Of a stretch of 64,000 nt of DNA, positions 54,401 to 63,005 are shown in pieces. Each line of letters opens with the position of its first letter. The stretch's first letter is position 1. The notes beneath the pieces are model-generated. The model had not been told where the DNA came from. It saw nothing but the letters and a program-made list of their open reading frames with translations, and did not search any database. The DNA lies in contig JAFNUD010000073.1 in NCBI GenBank assembly GCA_017384225.1, forward strand, positions 41,558 to 105,557, written 5' to 3'. The position numbers and the translations under genes were made by a program. The DNA is from Paludibacteraceae bacterium (lineage in GTDB: Bacteria > Bacteroidota > Bacteroidia > Bacteroidales > Paludibacteraceae).

Positions 54401-54760
54401 GCAATAGGCGACGTGCAATGGCTGCTAAATGGTATAGGTATGGAGCAAACTACAGCACATCAATCGGTGGTAGCATATTCTCTCGCTGGTAATTATATTC
54501 CTGCAGGAGAGGCTATCATTGGTTATTGCCAAGGAAATGTGGAAATAACCCAAGCTGAGTTGTCTGATGCAGAAGCTCGTATGGTGGCTGTATCTATCTC
54601 TGGCAAGCGCACGCCTACCGAGATGGAGAATATAGAACAAACTACCAGCGAACAGCTCATCTATGATGTCCTTGGACGTAAACATGATAGTATGCAACAA
54701 CAAGGATTGTATATCATCAAATCCAATAATCAATATATCAAAGTGTATAATCATCAATAA
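48446..54760 (+). CDS. Giant secreted protein with starch-binding-like modules, GCDS repeats, LRR and a dockerin-like domain
   Basis: 2104 residues. Signal peptide (KIMLLSLFFMMFVVSNMRGA). Then beta-rich N-terminal domains; a chitobiase C-terminal-like Ig domain at about 320-405 (IYYTIDGSDP); an OB-like domain at 405-505; at about 840-930 a module that matches the CBM26 starch-binding pattern (YFVNMQYWNSVYVYAWNEE, AAWPGV, IFNNSN-QTDNL); at about 1040-1135 a SusE/F-like module (VFLIGTMNDWDY). Four Cys/GCDS-type repeats at 1420-1612; leucine-rich repeats at about 1650-1770 (IDLSSQGLMGTFP); a dockerin-like pair of loops at about 1879-1940 (MGDANFVDGVNVADL and ADTYTDNRINVQDV); a C-terminal tail (IYDVLGRK, GLYIIK) of the type IX kind. 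No catalytic domain was recognised. The next gene follows after 12 bp. Confidence 0.88.
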   Translation: MKNKIMLLSLFFMMFVVSNMRGAEVEMTSFATVAATMDDYISYSTGKGGGTSNPAIYSEQIRLYQNSKGTGGGTITLEAKTGAIITEVTIGSAMATQIRWQVGESMDSVSLDLAKNATATLSGLSASSVTCHCWGTTSNTRLYVNYLKVVYEIDENATPDEGGDTPDEPQDEYWELVTDATSLLLDDQVVIVAKDIACALGPDKGNNRAQASVVKTDNRITLSEDVQILTLEPGTKDGTFALSTDSGYLYAASSISNQLKTKKEKDDDASWAITIADDIATIKAQGENERNWLRFNSSASVFSCYSSGQGDVLLYKHIVPGGVVSRPAISGDSIEFVHSTMVTIAAADSLDIYYTIDGSDPIAKQSIKYTGAFTLTEDVLVKAIAYNATTDKSSKMVSQQFYKIPTITCAEASAIALAVSGDGVLTERTYRIVAYVTGNVEPVSSGQQVFDVADTAEGESVFMSYYCQVPEGGVEIGMKVEMIGKLTKYNGVAEMKYGVVTILEGVPTMLYFIPNSNWKMADARFAAYLYGSTNTGIWVDMQLVDAEEGVYSFVVDKSQYDHVIFMRMNPATSENIWGNDWNRSADIVIPQDLNCATMMEDSWDGEVVWSNYGEDYVDVLEIEIANLATEEVEADGVTYLQLSGSDDVLGMNWLLFLSNYTGENKEYALDLENYYIGTDGIELTLLSGTLTKSTDVEKGDVFTGRIVASYDTEIYAFDLTMYSTSPILIKIENANVAIDEYNILKMTGNWLNEADGITYPVLVEVLEYNMGATEPYNVPVTITVGGLGDEDPWWGFAEGEATITVVDSVVTLTGVLHSWLGLTFDVTISGSLKGENVEELQTDTIYFVNMQYWNSVYVYAWNEEIGSVNAAWPGVAAANANYQVNGYDVYYFVANQGQYTHCIFNNSNAQTDNLQWTAGKYYYNGSWWTYDELMNNVVQSTYTVAGSSGLLGSHWDVADTTNNMTLLEDGIYQLIKTDLSLVAGTYEYKVVRDHSWDWCRPSGPNQVLSIDKDGIYTVTFTLDLSIETISATAELQQEAVVIPKVFLIGTMNDWDYTATELQLDSDSLTASVSVTLNANTTYDFQMVVDGNWFTSYDGMMTRDNSQNWQFEHIESSTIYASISTDIAGEYTFVWNYADNTVSVIYPDICSAVKELDWYNGVKVSQLQSSVWHKIDIASITEYATLTHIAIENDLWDQVNVSVEYYTSCDGFKIMQGEARFPVGVTNMELNFDEITKYIVYMPNIDGIYLKVSVEEVGYAFAWFEDFVCDGSVYVDPITGEAHVIMSSVPSSLYWEDVVQVHSTLDSIYTFYINPIVAPKTLDEYALKQIGAMPHLVAGQPVDTTGTAEAIMAYYQSIDRETVADVVRVEWVEGANDIVPCDADYYYMTLLIETACEENMIMNYEFPVAYVDVEEIIVEACGSYDWNGVTYTESGAYNLKNEDGCVVGILNLTILPIDDEITIETICYGETFLWEANGEEYTETTYLEIVKENEYGCAVTYILDLTVSTAPVVYTDSATICYGDYYAWIDGYYDETGVYETVIYNDYYCDSIIATLHLTVLPEVPETIEEITIYDGEEYMWHDEIYTEEGEYSITLQDINGCDSVVTLHLTVKPIYEDEWALLKEIREDLITNNAWQTPWDVSTSVSSWRGVELYNGHVIEIDLSSQGLMGTFPTKILQLPHLEYLSLADNQLTGDAFAKIQTDMTTFVATNPTFVSALTDLDISYNQFTGNVGIITAMSKLMPNLSTLQANNNRLKDVVPMIPKKIHVDLSEQDINHYVHLDLSNLNVDPMQLPTILLYDHLGQTYFTSPVAIDITNYSPNYTYKHDDPWGIMIDKTNDYLTCLNGEAYRGKNGDTLYLSYPYADVSRDSYCRMTLSFEMGDANFVDGVNVADLQSTILYAFGGYNNCAFNLTAADTYTDNRINVQDVIRTVDILLAKADINTDSATMRHIVSQARAVSYDAEIVVENNTIKLITNQPIAALQISAIGDVQWLLNGIGMEQTTAHQSVVAYSLAGNYIPAGEAIIGYCQGNVEITQAELSDAEARMVAVSISGKRTPTEMENIEQTTSEQLIYDVLGRKHDSMQQQGLYIIKSNNQYIKVYNHQ
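52703..53282 (+). repeat. Four Cys/GCDS-type protein repeats
   Basis: Four units of about 48-50 codons with the same plan as at 518-1250 and 63585-64000 (ACGSYDWNGVTYTESGAY at the start; NGCDSVVTLHLTV at the end). The middle units have lost the first or second Cys or the DS, so they are more degenerate here. Confidence 0.7.
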
Positions 54761-54772
54761 AAAATAGGCAGT

Positions 54773-57700
54773 ATGAATACGAAAAACATGATAACCGCAT
54801 TAGTTATTTTTCTACTTAGTTCGTTGAGCATATTTGCTCAGAAGAACGAAATTTCTATTCCTGATGTATCTGTAGTAGCGGGCAAGTCAATCAATCTGCC
54901 TATCTATTTAGATAATACGGAAGATGTTGTGGCTGTTCAGTTCACGCTCGAATTGGCAGAAGGCTTTTCGCTGCAAACCGATGCCGCTACACTCACGGAA
55001 CGCGCTTCTGCGCATTCACTCGTGATAAAAGAAATTGCGCACAACAAGTATATGGCTATGCTCTTTTCTGCCACCAACTCACCAGTTGTGGGCAGAACGG
55101 GCATATTGCTATATGTTCCGCTCTTTGCGGAAGCTACGATGAAGGATCAGGTGGCTTATCCAATGACCTTATCCGATGTAGTTATCGCTGGTAATACGGG
55201 TGATAATCTGATGACCAATTTCCATGTGGGTAACATCACGGTAGCCGCTTCTGCGGATTTTGAGGTGTCGAATGTATCAGTGAATACCAATTCTCTTACG
55301 CCTAACGGAAAGGTGGTAGTAAATTGGCAAGTGGCTAACGTAGGTGGATTGCCTGCACAAGCAGGATGGAAAGAGAATATCTATTTGGATGCACCTAACG
55401 GATACAGCAAATATATTGGTAGTGTTTATTACGAAGAGATACTGAATGTGAATGCTGTGGTAAGCCGTAGTGCAGAACTCGTTGTGCCTGCCGAATTGGG
55501 AGTAGAGGGCGAAGCCACTATTCGCGTAAAACTTGTGGCAAATAGCGATGCTGGAGAATATCCATGGTACGCATTCAACAACGAGGCGTCTACTGCCAAT
55601 GTGCTGACTGTTCAAAAAACGCTATTGTTGCAACCTGCCACTGCTTACCTTGAAGAGAATGGGCAAACTCTCTACAGGTGGAAACTTATTCGTAGTGGCT
55701 ACACCACGCAATCAGAGACATTTACGCTGACAGCCACTGAAGATTCGCGTATTGTATTACCCGAGTCAATCACAATCAAACAAGGACATGCCGGAGCATT
55801 TATAGATGTTTATCTGACAGCTAATGCAGCTTTGGATAATGATTCGATAGTAACTTTGTATGTGGCAGGAGACAACTACAATGAAATCACAGGACATATC
55901 GTCATTGCTGATGATACTTATCCTAGATTGACTGTAGAGACCAACACGCCTGCAATACAAGAGGGTAGTGAGTTGATAGTATCTTTGACCGCTCAACGCG
56001 CATCGAACCACGATGTGGAAATCAAAATTACATCCGATATTACAGGCGTATTTGATCTACCTACTTCTGTTACTCTTCCTGCTGGACAAACCAGCATGGA
56101 AATACGCATACCTACAGTAGATGATGATCAAGCGAATCCAGAGCGCGCATGCCAATTGATGCTCTCTGCTGCTAAATATCAATCAGCTTCGCTTGAGGTA
56201 AGTGTAATAGATAATGATATACCCGAACTACAACTCACCCTGACACCTAATGCCATCTCAGAGGCTGCTGGTCCGTTGTCTGTTGCTGCTAAAATCACCC
56301 GCAAAGATCATGTTGATAAGAAACTTACTGTGCGTCTGTACGATGATTCTAAGGGGGGTATTTATTATGGCAGAAACGAACTAGAAATGCCTGCTGGTGT
56401 TAGCGAAGTCAATGTGAATGTAGGTCCTATTGACAATGCTGTTGTGGACGGTGAACGTACATATAACATCACAGCTGCTATCTACTCTAAGTCGTGCTCA
56501 TGCAATGCCACCAGCGGCGAATCAATGGGTATCGCTACCGCACCGCTTACTATCTATGATAACGATGGAGCTACCTTGGCGGGCGTTACATCGGGCTCGG
56601 TATTGCAAGAGGGTGGAGTAATCACAATCACCGTATCGCATAATACGCCTACAGACAAACCGATTACCGTAGCTATTAGTAGTGACCATTCTGCAGATTT
56701 AGAATATCCAGCAACCGTAGTTATTCCTGCTGGTCAATCTTCTGCTACATTCGATGTGAAATCCAAAGGCAATGCTACCACAAGCGATGATTATACGGCT
56801 ATCCTAACCCTATCGGCAGAAGGATATGCTAAAACCAATGTTTGGTTTATGGTCAGCGATCAGACATTACCAGATGCGCAAATAGCCGATATTACCATAT
56901 CCGATAGCGAAGTGCATCCTGGTGATACGATTAGTCTGAATGTAACAGTGGTAAATACTGGTAATTATGAATTGTTTGCTGGCACTAAAGTCAACTTCTA
57001 TCTGAATACAGATATACTATCTTCTGTGGTCCTTTCAACAGCATTAGAAATAGGTGATTCTACTACCTTACTGGGAAGAGCGACTATCCCATCTGCAGTA
57101 GGCGGCTTTAAACTGTATGCTAAGGTGAATGAGGATAAGAAAGTAAAAGAGTTAAATTATAATAACAACACTTCAGATGTCCTCTCTATAGCAGTAGTAT
57201 CGCCATATAGTTTTGATATCGCAACAGATAAAACGGTATATCAGCAAAATGATACAGTGCTTGTCTCTGGACAATTGTATGGTAATAAAATCGCCAACCA
57301 AGCCATAGAGTTGTATATCATTAACGATGGCTATCGTCATAAAATGCAACTTACAACTGATGACGCAGGCACATTCCAAACACGCTACACACCATCACGG
57401 GGACAAATGGGACGTTTTGTGGTAGGAGCTTGTTATCCTGGCGAGAATTTGCGCGATGAATTGGCAACGTTTGATATATATGGATTGAAGCGTAGTAATA
57501 ATAGTTATATTACATGTGAAACTCATGTCAATGAACTTTACGACCGTACTTTTGGAATCCAGAATCCAAGCACGCTACCATTGACTGGCGTACAAGCGAC
57601 AATCGTATCCAAACCCGAGCATTGTCAGGTGGAAATTACTTGCCCTGCTACGATAGAGGCGGGACAAACAGTTGAAGTAGAGTATAGCATCTTATCTGCC

Positions 57701-60700
57701 GAAATAACTCCAGGAAATGATTGGGAAAAGATAATTATAGAAATCACTACCAATGAAGGGGCAGTATTAACAACTACCTTATATCACTATTGTACGAATT
57801 ATATCGCTACACTAAAAACTGATATTAGTGCAATTAATACTACTATGACTTTTGGTACATCTCGTGCTTATGCGTTCAATATCAAAAACGTTGGCAAAGG
57901 CGAAACGGGAAAAATAACTGTAGAATTACCATCATGGATGAGTTCGTATACTCCAAGAGAATTGCCTTCACTTGCTAGTGGTGACACTGCAACGATTATC
58001 TTGAAATTGCAACCTGCAGAAAATATGCAACTCAATGTGCCTGTCACAGGTACCATTGGTATAAATTGCGAGAATGGCAATGGACTTGCTTTGAGATATG
58101 TAGTAGAACCTGTTTCTGAAACTACAGGTACACTAATCGTGGATGTATGCGACGAGAATACATACTATACAGCTGAAGCTCCACACGTGCAAGGGGCTAA
58201 GGTGGTCATTTCACACCCAACACGCGGCAATACAATTGCAGAAGGATTTACAGATGCCAACGGACTATTCTCAGTAGAATTACCCGAAGGTTATTACGCG
58301 ATATATGTTACTGCAGATAAGCATGAATCGTATAGAAACAACCTTCTCGTTGACCCAGGCGTAGAAAATAAACTAGTTGTAAATATTGGTATTGAAGCGA
58401 TTACATATACTTGGACGGTCGAAGAAACAGAAGTGGAAGATGAATATGAGATAACTACCACGGTTGATTATGAAACTAATGTCCCTGTTCCTGTCGTAGT
58501 TCTGTCTATGCCAGATAGTCTCCCTGTAGAAGATATGGCAGTAGGTGAATCGCTCATATTTAATGCAATACTTACTAATAAGGGATTAATAACTGCTCAA
58601 GATGTACAGTTAGATTTGCCAAATGATAACCCACACATAAAATTAGAGCAATTAACACATTTTGCTCCGTTCGCGTTAGAGCCTAATCGTTCTGTCACTA
58701 TACCTGTAAAATTAACGCTATTACCTGATCCTGAAGAGTCAGGAAATGGCAGTACTGGTGGTGGCGGATCCGTGAACCCTAATCCAAATGACCCCAATCC
58801 AGATCCAGAACTTCCAAGTCCAGAAACTCCAGATTCAGATGGTCCAAATTATGGAACTCCAGATCCAGATGATCCATCTTATAATGACCCAGATAAACCT
58901 AAAGACCCTACATTAGGTTCAGTTATTGTTATTCGTAAGAGGAAACTATGTGTACTATCTGTCAGTACCATATATTTCTCATATTGCGAAGGATGGCAAC
59001 GAAAATATGTGGTCTGGAAGCATACACGTTTAGGTCGCTGTCCAAAAGGTAGCACACCAAGTGGCGGTTCTGGTGGCTCCGGCGGTTCTGGCGGTTCCGG
59101 CGGCGGTTTAGGTCGTCCTGGTGGTTCCGGTGGAGGCAGTGGCTATGGTGGAACAAGTAATTATGGTCCCGTTAATATTGATTTGAGTTGTTATCCTTGT
59201 ATAACAGACTACTCGTTGAAACTAATAGAATGTGGTATTTCATTTATTCCAGGATTGGGATGCGCATATGGCGCATTTAAGTGCGGATGGGATCACGGTC
59301 GAGACCTAGTAGATGGTCAATACAACTGGCGGTCAACCGCGGGTTGTGTAGCTACTGCGATTAGCTGTTTTACACCATACGGGTGGATAGGAAATGCGCT
59401 AGGATGCTTAATATCGCTTACTGAACCATGTGAGGGAGAACCTTCATATTTTGTGGAATTTAGGCATTGGGTTAGACATGGCGTTGAAGAATTAAATGCG
59501 TCTAAAGAAGTGTTCGAAGTGTATTTTGGTGATTATAGTTGGGTAGAAAAGACACCTGCTGATCAAGTAGTCGTTTTCTTGCAAAAAATCGAATCTACCT
59601 CTTCAGATATGTTGGTTGCGGAAGACTTCTATGATTGTAAACCACAAAATATAACAAATCAACAATTGGCAACATTCATAGAGAGGATCAATAATACCAA
59701 CAAAAAGAATAATAACCAAGCTATTGATAACAACAATTATATCGACAAACAAAAAATGGATAGTTTGTTGACAGTTATCAAGGATGCAGAGGAAGAGAGT
59801 GTTCGTTTAGGATATTCTTCTACTGAAGAGTTGGTAAGAGATAAGTATAATGAATTTAAGGATAAATTAAATGGAGCCTCCAACTCTGTTTGCTCCACCA
59901 TTTCTCTCAAAATATCCCAACAAATGGTGATGACACGCCAAGCCTTCCGCGGTACACTTACTGTCTTCAACGGTAACGAAAGCACTCCAATGGAAAATGT
60001 TAAACTCACCTTGAATGTTACCGATGAAGCGGGCAAGCAAACGACTTCGCATGAGTTCCAAATCAATTTGGAAGACCTGAAAGGATTTACTGGTGAGAAG
60101 AATTTGGAGAATGGTTGGACCTTACAAGCACAAGAAGAAGGTGTCGCTACCATACTCTTTATCCCAACCAAGTACGCTGCACCAACAGTAGATAAGGTAT
60201 ATTCATTTGGCGGAACATTGTCGTATATTGATCCATTCACAGGTCTGGAAGTGACACGACCTCTACACCCAGTGAGTCTTACTGTAAAACCTTCACCAAA
60301 CTTGGATCTTACCTATTTCATGCAACGCGATGTAATAGGCGATGATCCACTCACAGAAACTGTTGAACCATGTGAAGAAGCCGAGTTCTCGCTCCTTATC
60401 AACAATGTGGGCTATGGCGATGCTAAGAATGTGCGTATGACAACCAATCAACCAGAGATTATTGATAACGAAAAAGGTCTGTTGATTGATTTTGAAATCA
60501 TGAGTTCACAATTGAATGGCCAAGACAAAGTGATGGCATTAGGAGGTAGTGTAGATACTGATTTTGGAAATATACCAGCTCACTCCACATCCTATGCACA
60601 ATGGTGGCTCAAGAGCTCCTTGCTCGGACATTTTACAGAATACAATGTAGAAGCCACTCACGTAACAAGTTATGGCAATCCTGACCTTACTCTCCTTAAT

Positions 60701-62974
60701 GAGGTGACTATTCATGAGTTGATTCGTAGCGTGGATGTAATACGCGCAGATCAAAAAATAGTCGGCTTTATGGCGAATGATGTAGTGGATGCAGAAGATT
60801 TGCCTGACATGATGTATCTCTCAAATGGATTAGTGGAGAAAGTAGCTGTTGCCCAATCAGCCTTCCTTTCTAAGCAATCTGCTACCGAATATACCTTGAC
60901 GGTTAGTCCATCAAAACCAGGTTGGAACTATGGTAGTATATACGATCCTACATACGGATTATCCGAACTCAAGTCCATTACTCGCCAACGAGATGGAGAA
61001 TCTATAAGCCTGCGCAATATATGGCAAACAGACCGTACCTTGCGCGATGGAAAAGATCCGCTTTATGAAAATCGTATCCATTTTGTGGATGATATGCCTA
61101 CTATTGCTACAGAAAGTTACCTGTTAACCTTTGAACCAACTCCAGACTTGTTCCTTGAAATTTCTTCGTTCAATGGAGTACCTGCTGAAGGTGTTGTTCT
61201 CGATAAACCATTGAATAAACTCACGGTTACATTCAATAAAACCATTGACCCTACCACCTTCACCGCAGAAGACCTTACACTCACAGTCGAAGGTAAGCAA
61301 GTAGATATTAGCCAAGTTGTCTTGACAACCAAAGATAACCAAACCTTCACAATAGATTTGTCTAAAGTGGCAGGTAATGTTAAAAATGGCTACCATCTAC
61401 TTTCGGTACAATCCAACACAATTTCTGATGCAGAGGGCTTTACTGGTCGCTATGGTAAATCTACCAATTGGCTGGCTTATAACACGGATGGTATTATGCT
61501 ACATACATCGGTTTACCCAGAAAAAGCAGGTAGTATCAAGTGTAGTTATGTGGACGCAGATAATAATACCATAGTAAGTAATGTAGTAGATTATGGTACT
61601 ATAGTCACACTCTCTGCTACCCCTGCTGAGGGTTATAGCTTTGTGAATTGGACCATCAATGGAGAGACTGTATCTACAACACCTACTATGGAATATATGG
61701 TGTTGAGCGATGATGTTCAAGTAGTAGCTAATTTTACAGAGAAGATGTATGCCATCACTATTGCTTCTGATATAGTTGGTGGTGCAATTGATGGTGTAGT
61801 ATCTGGTATCTATCCATTTGGAACCGCATTCTCCATACAACCAGCACCAGATTACGGATATACTTTCAGTCATTGGCTCATCAATGGTGTCAATGTAGGC
61901 ACAAACCCTACGATGGATATAGCTGTAAATCAACCAATGACTATCTCAGCACAATTTGTGCGCGAGATATACACCCAACGCTTAGTGGCTTATCAAGGTT
62001 GGAATTGGTTGTCAAGTTATCTTCAAGAACCTATCGCAGTGGAAGAATTTGCTAATTTCTCTGATCATATCGTATCGCAATTAGATGAAATAATCAAAGA
62101 TCCTGTCTTTGGACTTGTTGGCGGTTTCGAGTCGTTGGAGGGTGGAGTAGCATATAAGGTACAATCATCAATGGCTTTTGCTCGTGTATTAGAAGGACAT
62201 TTGTATGATGCATCTTCTAATCCAATCACATTGCACACGGGCTGGAATTGGATAGGCTATCCATACTACGAAGAGCAATCGCTAACGGCAATCCAAAATC
62301 CTACAGAAGGTGACTATATTACAGCCCAAGAAGGTTTCGCAGAATTTGCAGATGGCTATTGGCAAGGTACAATATCCTCCCTTATGCCAGGTGCTGGATA
62401 TCTGTATAAGTCGGCTGATTCGAAACAACTCAGCTATCACTTCGCTGCAAATGCTACACCTGCTCGTTTGCCTAAGAAACCAATTGCTACAACTGATAAT
62501 GAGCTGGAGGATGTGGATATACACCAATATCCTAACACGATGAATATTACTGCAAAATTGTATAATGGTAATCAGGAAATGACCGATGGTCTTTATACCA
62601 TTTATGCTATGTGTGGTAATGACTGTCGTGGTATTGGATTGGCTGTTGGTGAGTACTACTATATCACCATCTATGGCGAAGAAACTGTAGATATCTCATT
62701 TGTAATAGAAAATCAAGTGACAGGAGAGATGTATGTGGCGAATGAGATGCTTATATTCAATGGCGATATTGTAGGTAGTCGAAAAGCACCATATATCATT
62801 GATGTAGCTGCTAAAGCACCTACAGGAGTACAAAATACCGAAAGCGGAAAACAAGTATTGACTATATATACCGTATTGGGTGTGCTGCTTAACGATAATG
62901 CTAATATAGTAGATTTGCAAGCATTACCACAAGGTCTATATATTGTAGGCGGACAAAAATACTATGTGAAATAA
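54773..62974 (+). CDS. Giant secreted protein with cohesin-like, CARDB, Calx-beta and Ig-like domains
   Basis: 2733 residues. Signal peptide ending in LSIFAQ. Residues about 24-160 look like a cohesin-type fold (VVAGKSINLPIYLDNTEDVV, GILLYVPLFAE). CARDB-like domains at about 160-280 and 700-810; three Calx-beta-like units between 280 and 700 (VSVIDNDIPE, LTIYDNDGAT); a macroglobulin-like unit at 810-910 (YQQNDTVLVSGQLYG); a carboxypeptidase-regulatory-like unit near 1116-1215. A Pro/Asp linker (1320-1385) and a Gly/Ser linker (1430-1462) frame a change to a Cys-rich segment (1470-1560). Then a coiled, Asn-rich stretch, further CARDB-like parts, an SbsA-like Ig domain (2120-2240), two InlB-type bacterial repeats (2243-2396) and a type IX-like tail (TVLGVLLN, QGLYIVGGQ). 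No enzyme domain recognised. Role inferred: adhesin or scaffold. Confidence 0.88.
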   Translation: MNTKNMITALVIFLLSSLSIFAQKNEISIPDVSVVAGKSINLPIYLDNTEDVVAVQFTLELAEGFSLQTDAATLTERASAHSLVIKEIAHNKYMAMLFSATNSPVVGRTGILLYVPLFAEATMKDQVAYPMTLSDVVIAGNTGDNLMTNFHVGNITVAASADFEVSNVSVNTNSLTPNGKVVVNWQVANVGGLPAQAGWKENIYLDAPNGYSKYIGSVYYEEILNVNAVVSRSAELVVPAELGVEGEATIRVKLVANSDAGEYPWYAFNNEASTANVLTVQKTLLLQPATAYLEENGQTLYRWKLIRSGYTTQSETFTLTATEDSRIVLPESITIKQGHAGAFIDVYLTANAALDNDSIVTLYVAGDNYNEITGHIVIADDTYPRLTVETNTPAIQEGSELIVSLTAQRASNHDVEIKITSDITGVFDLPTSVTLPAGQTSMEIRIPTVDDDQANPERACQLMLSAAKYQSASLEVSVIDNDIPELQLTLTPNAISEAAGPLSVAAKITRKDHVDKKLTVRLYDDSKGGIYYGRNELEMPAGVSEVNVNVGPIDNAVVDGERTYNITAAIYSKSCSCNATSGESMGIATAPLTIYDNDGATLAGVTSGSVLQEGGVITITVSHNTPTDKPITVAISSDHSADLEYPATVVIPAGQSSATFDVKSKGNATTSDDYTAILTLSAEGYAKTNVWFMVSDQTLPDAQIADITISDSEVHPGDTISLNVTVVNTGNYELFAGTKVNFYLNTDILSSVVLSTALEIGDSTTLLGRATIPSAVGGFKLYAKVNEDKKVKELNYNNNTSDVLSIAVVSPYSFDIATDKTVYQQNDTVLVSGQLYGNKIANQAIELYIINDGYRHKMQLTTDDAGTFQTRYTPSRGQMGRFVVGACYPGENLRDELATFDIYGLKRSNNSYITCETHVNELYDRTFGIQNPSTLPLTGVQATIVSKPEHCQVEITCPATIEAGQTVEVEYSILSAEITPGNDWEKIIIEITTNEGAVLTTTLYHYCTNYIATLKTDISAINTTMTFGTSRAYAFNIKNVGKGETGKITVELPSWMSSYTPRELPSLASGDTATIILKLQPAENMQLNVPVTGTIGINCENGNGLALRYVVEPVSETTGTLIVDVCDENTYYTAEAPHVQGAKVVISHPTRGNTIAEGFTDANGLFSVELPEGYYAIYVTADKHESYRNNLLVDPGVENKLVVNIGIEAITYTWTVEETEVEDEYEITTTVDYETNVPVPVVVLSMPDSLPVEDMAVGESLIFNAILTNKGLITAQDVQLDLPNDNPHIKLEQLTHFAPFALEPNRSVTIPVKLTLLPDPEESGNGSTGGGGSVNPNPNDPNPDPELPSPETPDSDGPNYGTPDPDDPSYNDPDKPKDPTLGSVIVIRKRKLCVLSVSTIYFSYCEGWQRKYVVWKHTRLGRCPKGSTPSGGSGGSGGSGGSGGGLGRPGGSGGGSGYGGTSNYGPVNIDLSCYPCITDYSLKLIECGISFIPGLGCAYGAFKCGWDHGRDLVDGQYNWRSTAGCVATAISCFTPYGWIGNALGCLISLTEPCEGEPSYFVEFRHWVRHGVEELNASKEVFEVYFGDYSWVEKTPADQVVVFLQKIESTSSDMLVAEDFYDCKPQNITNQQLATFIERINNTNKKNNNQAIDNNNYIDKQKMDSLLTVIKDAEEESVRLGYSSTEELVRDKYNEFKDKLNGASNSVCSTISLKISQQMVMTRQAFRGTLTVFNGNESTPMENVKLTLNVTDEAGKQTTSHEFQINLEDLKGFTGEKNLENGWTLQAQEEGVATILFIPTKYAAPTVDKVYSFGGTLSYIDPFTGLEVTRPLHPVSLTVKPSPNLDLTYFMQRDVIGDDPLTETVEPCEEAEFSLLINNVGYGDAKNVRMTTNQPEIIDNEKGLLIDFEIMSSQLNGQDKVMALGGSVDTDFGNIPAHSTSYAQWWLKSSLLGHFTEYNVEATHVTSYGNPDLTLLNEVTIHELIRSVDVIRADQKIVGFMANDVVDAEDLPDMMYLSNGLVEKVAVAQSAFLSKQSATEYTLTVSPSKPGWNYGSIYDPTYGLSELKSITRQRDGESISLRNIWQTDRTLRDGKDPLYENRIHFVDDMPTIATESYLLTFEPTPDLFLEISSFNGVPAEGVVLDKPLNKLTVTFNKTIDPTTFTAEDLTLTVEGKQVDISQVVLTTKDNQTFTIDLSKVAGNVKNGYHLLSVQSNTISDAEGFTGRYGKSTNWLAYNTDGIMLHTSVYPEKAGSIKCSYVDADNNTIVSNVVDYGTIVTLSATPAEGYSFVNWTINGETVSTTPTMEYMVLSDDVQVVANFTEKMYAITIASDIVGGAIDGVVSGIYPFGTAFSIQPAPDYGYTFSHWLINGVNVGTNPTMDIAVNQPMTISAQFVREIYTQRLVAYQGWNWLSSYLQEPIAVEEFANFSDHIVSQLDEIIKDPVFGLVGGFESLEGGVAYKVQSSMAFARVLEGHLYDASSNPITLHTGWNWIGYPYYEEQSLTAIQNPTEGDYITAQEGFAEFADGYWQGTISSLMPGAGYLYKSADSKQLSYHFAANATPARLPKKPIATTDNELEDVDIHQYPNTMNITAKLYNGNQEMTDGLYTIYAMCGNDCRGIGLAVGEYYYITIYGEETVDISFVIENQVTGEMYVANEMLIFNGDIVGSRKAPYIIDVAAKAPTGVQNTESGKQVLTIYTVLGVLLNDNANIVDLQALPQGLYIVGGQKYYVK
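58735..59160 (+). repeat. Pro/Asp- and Gly/Ser-rich linkers
   Basis: Two low-complexity coding stretches: about 60 residues of P, D, N and E repeats (PNPNDPNPDPELPSPETP and on) and, after a basic segment rich in aromatic residues, about 30 residues of GGS-type repeats. They act as flexible or extended spacers between folded parts. Confidence 0.8.
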
Positions 62975-63005
62975 TAATCTGGTCACTTCTATAAATACAA
63001 GTCTT

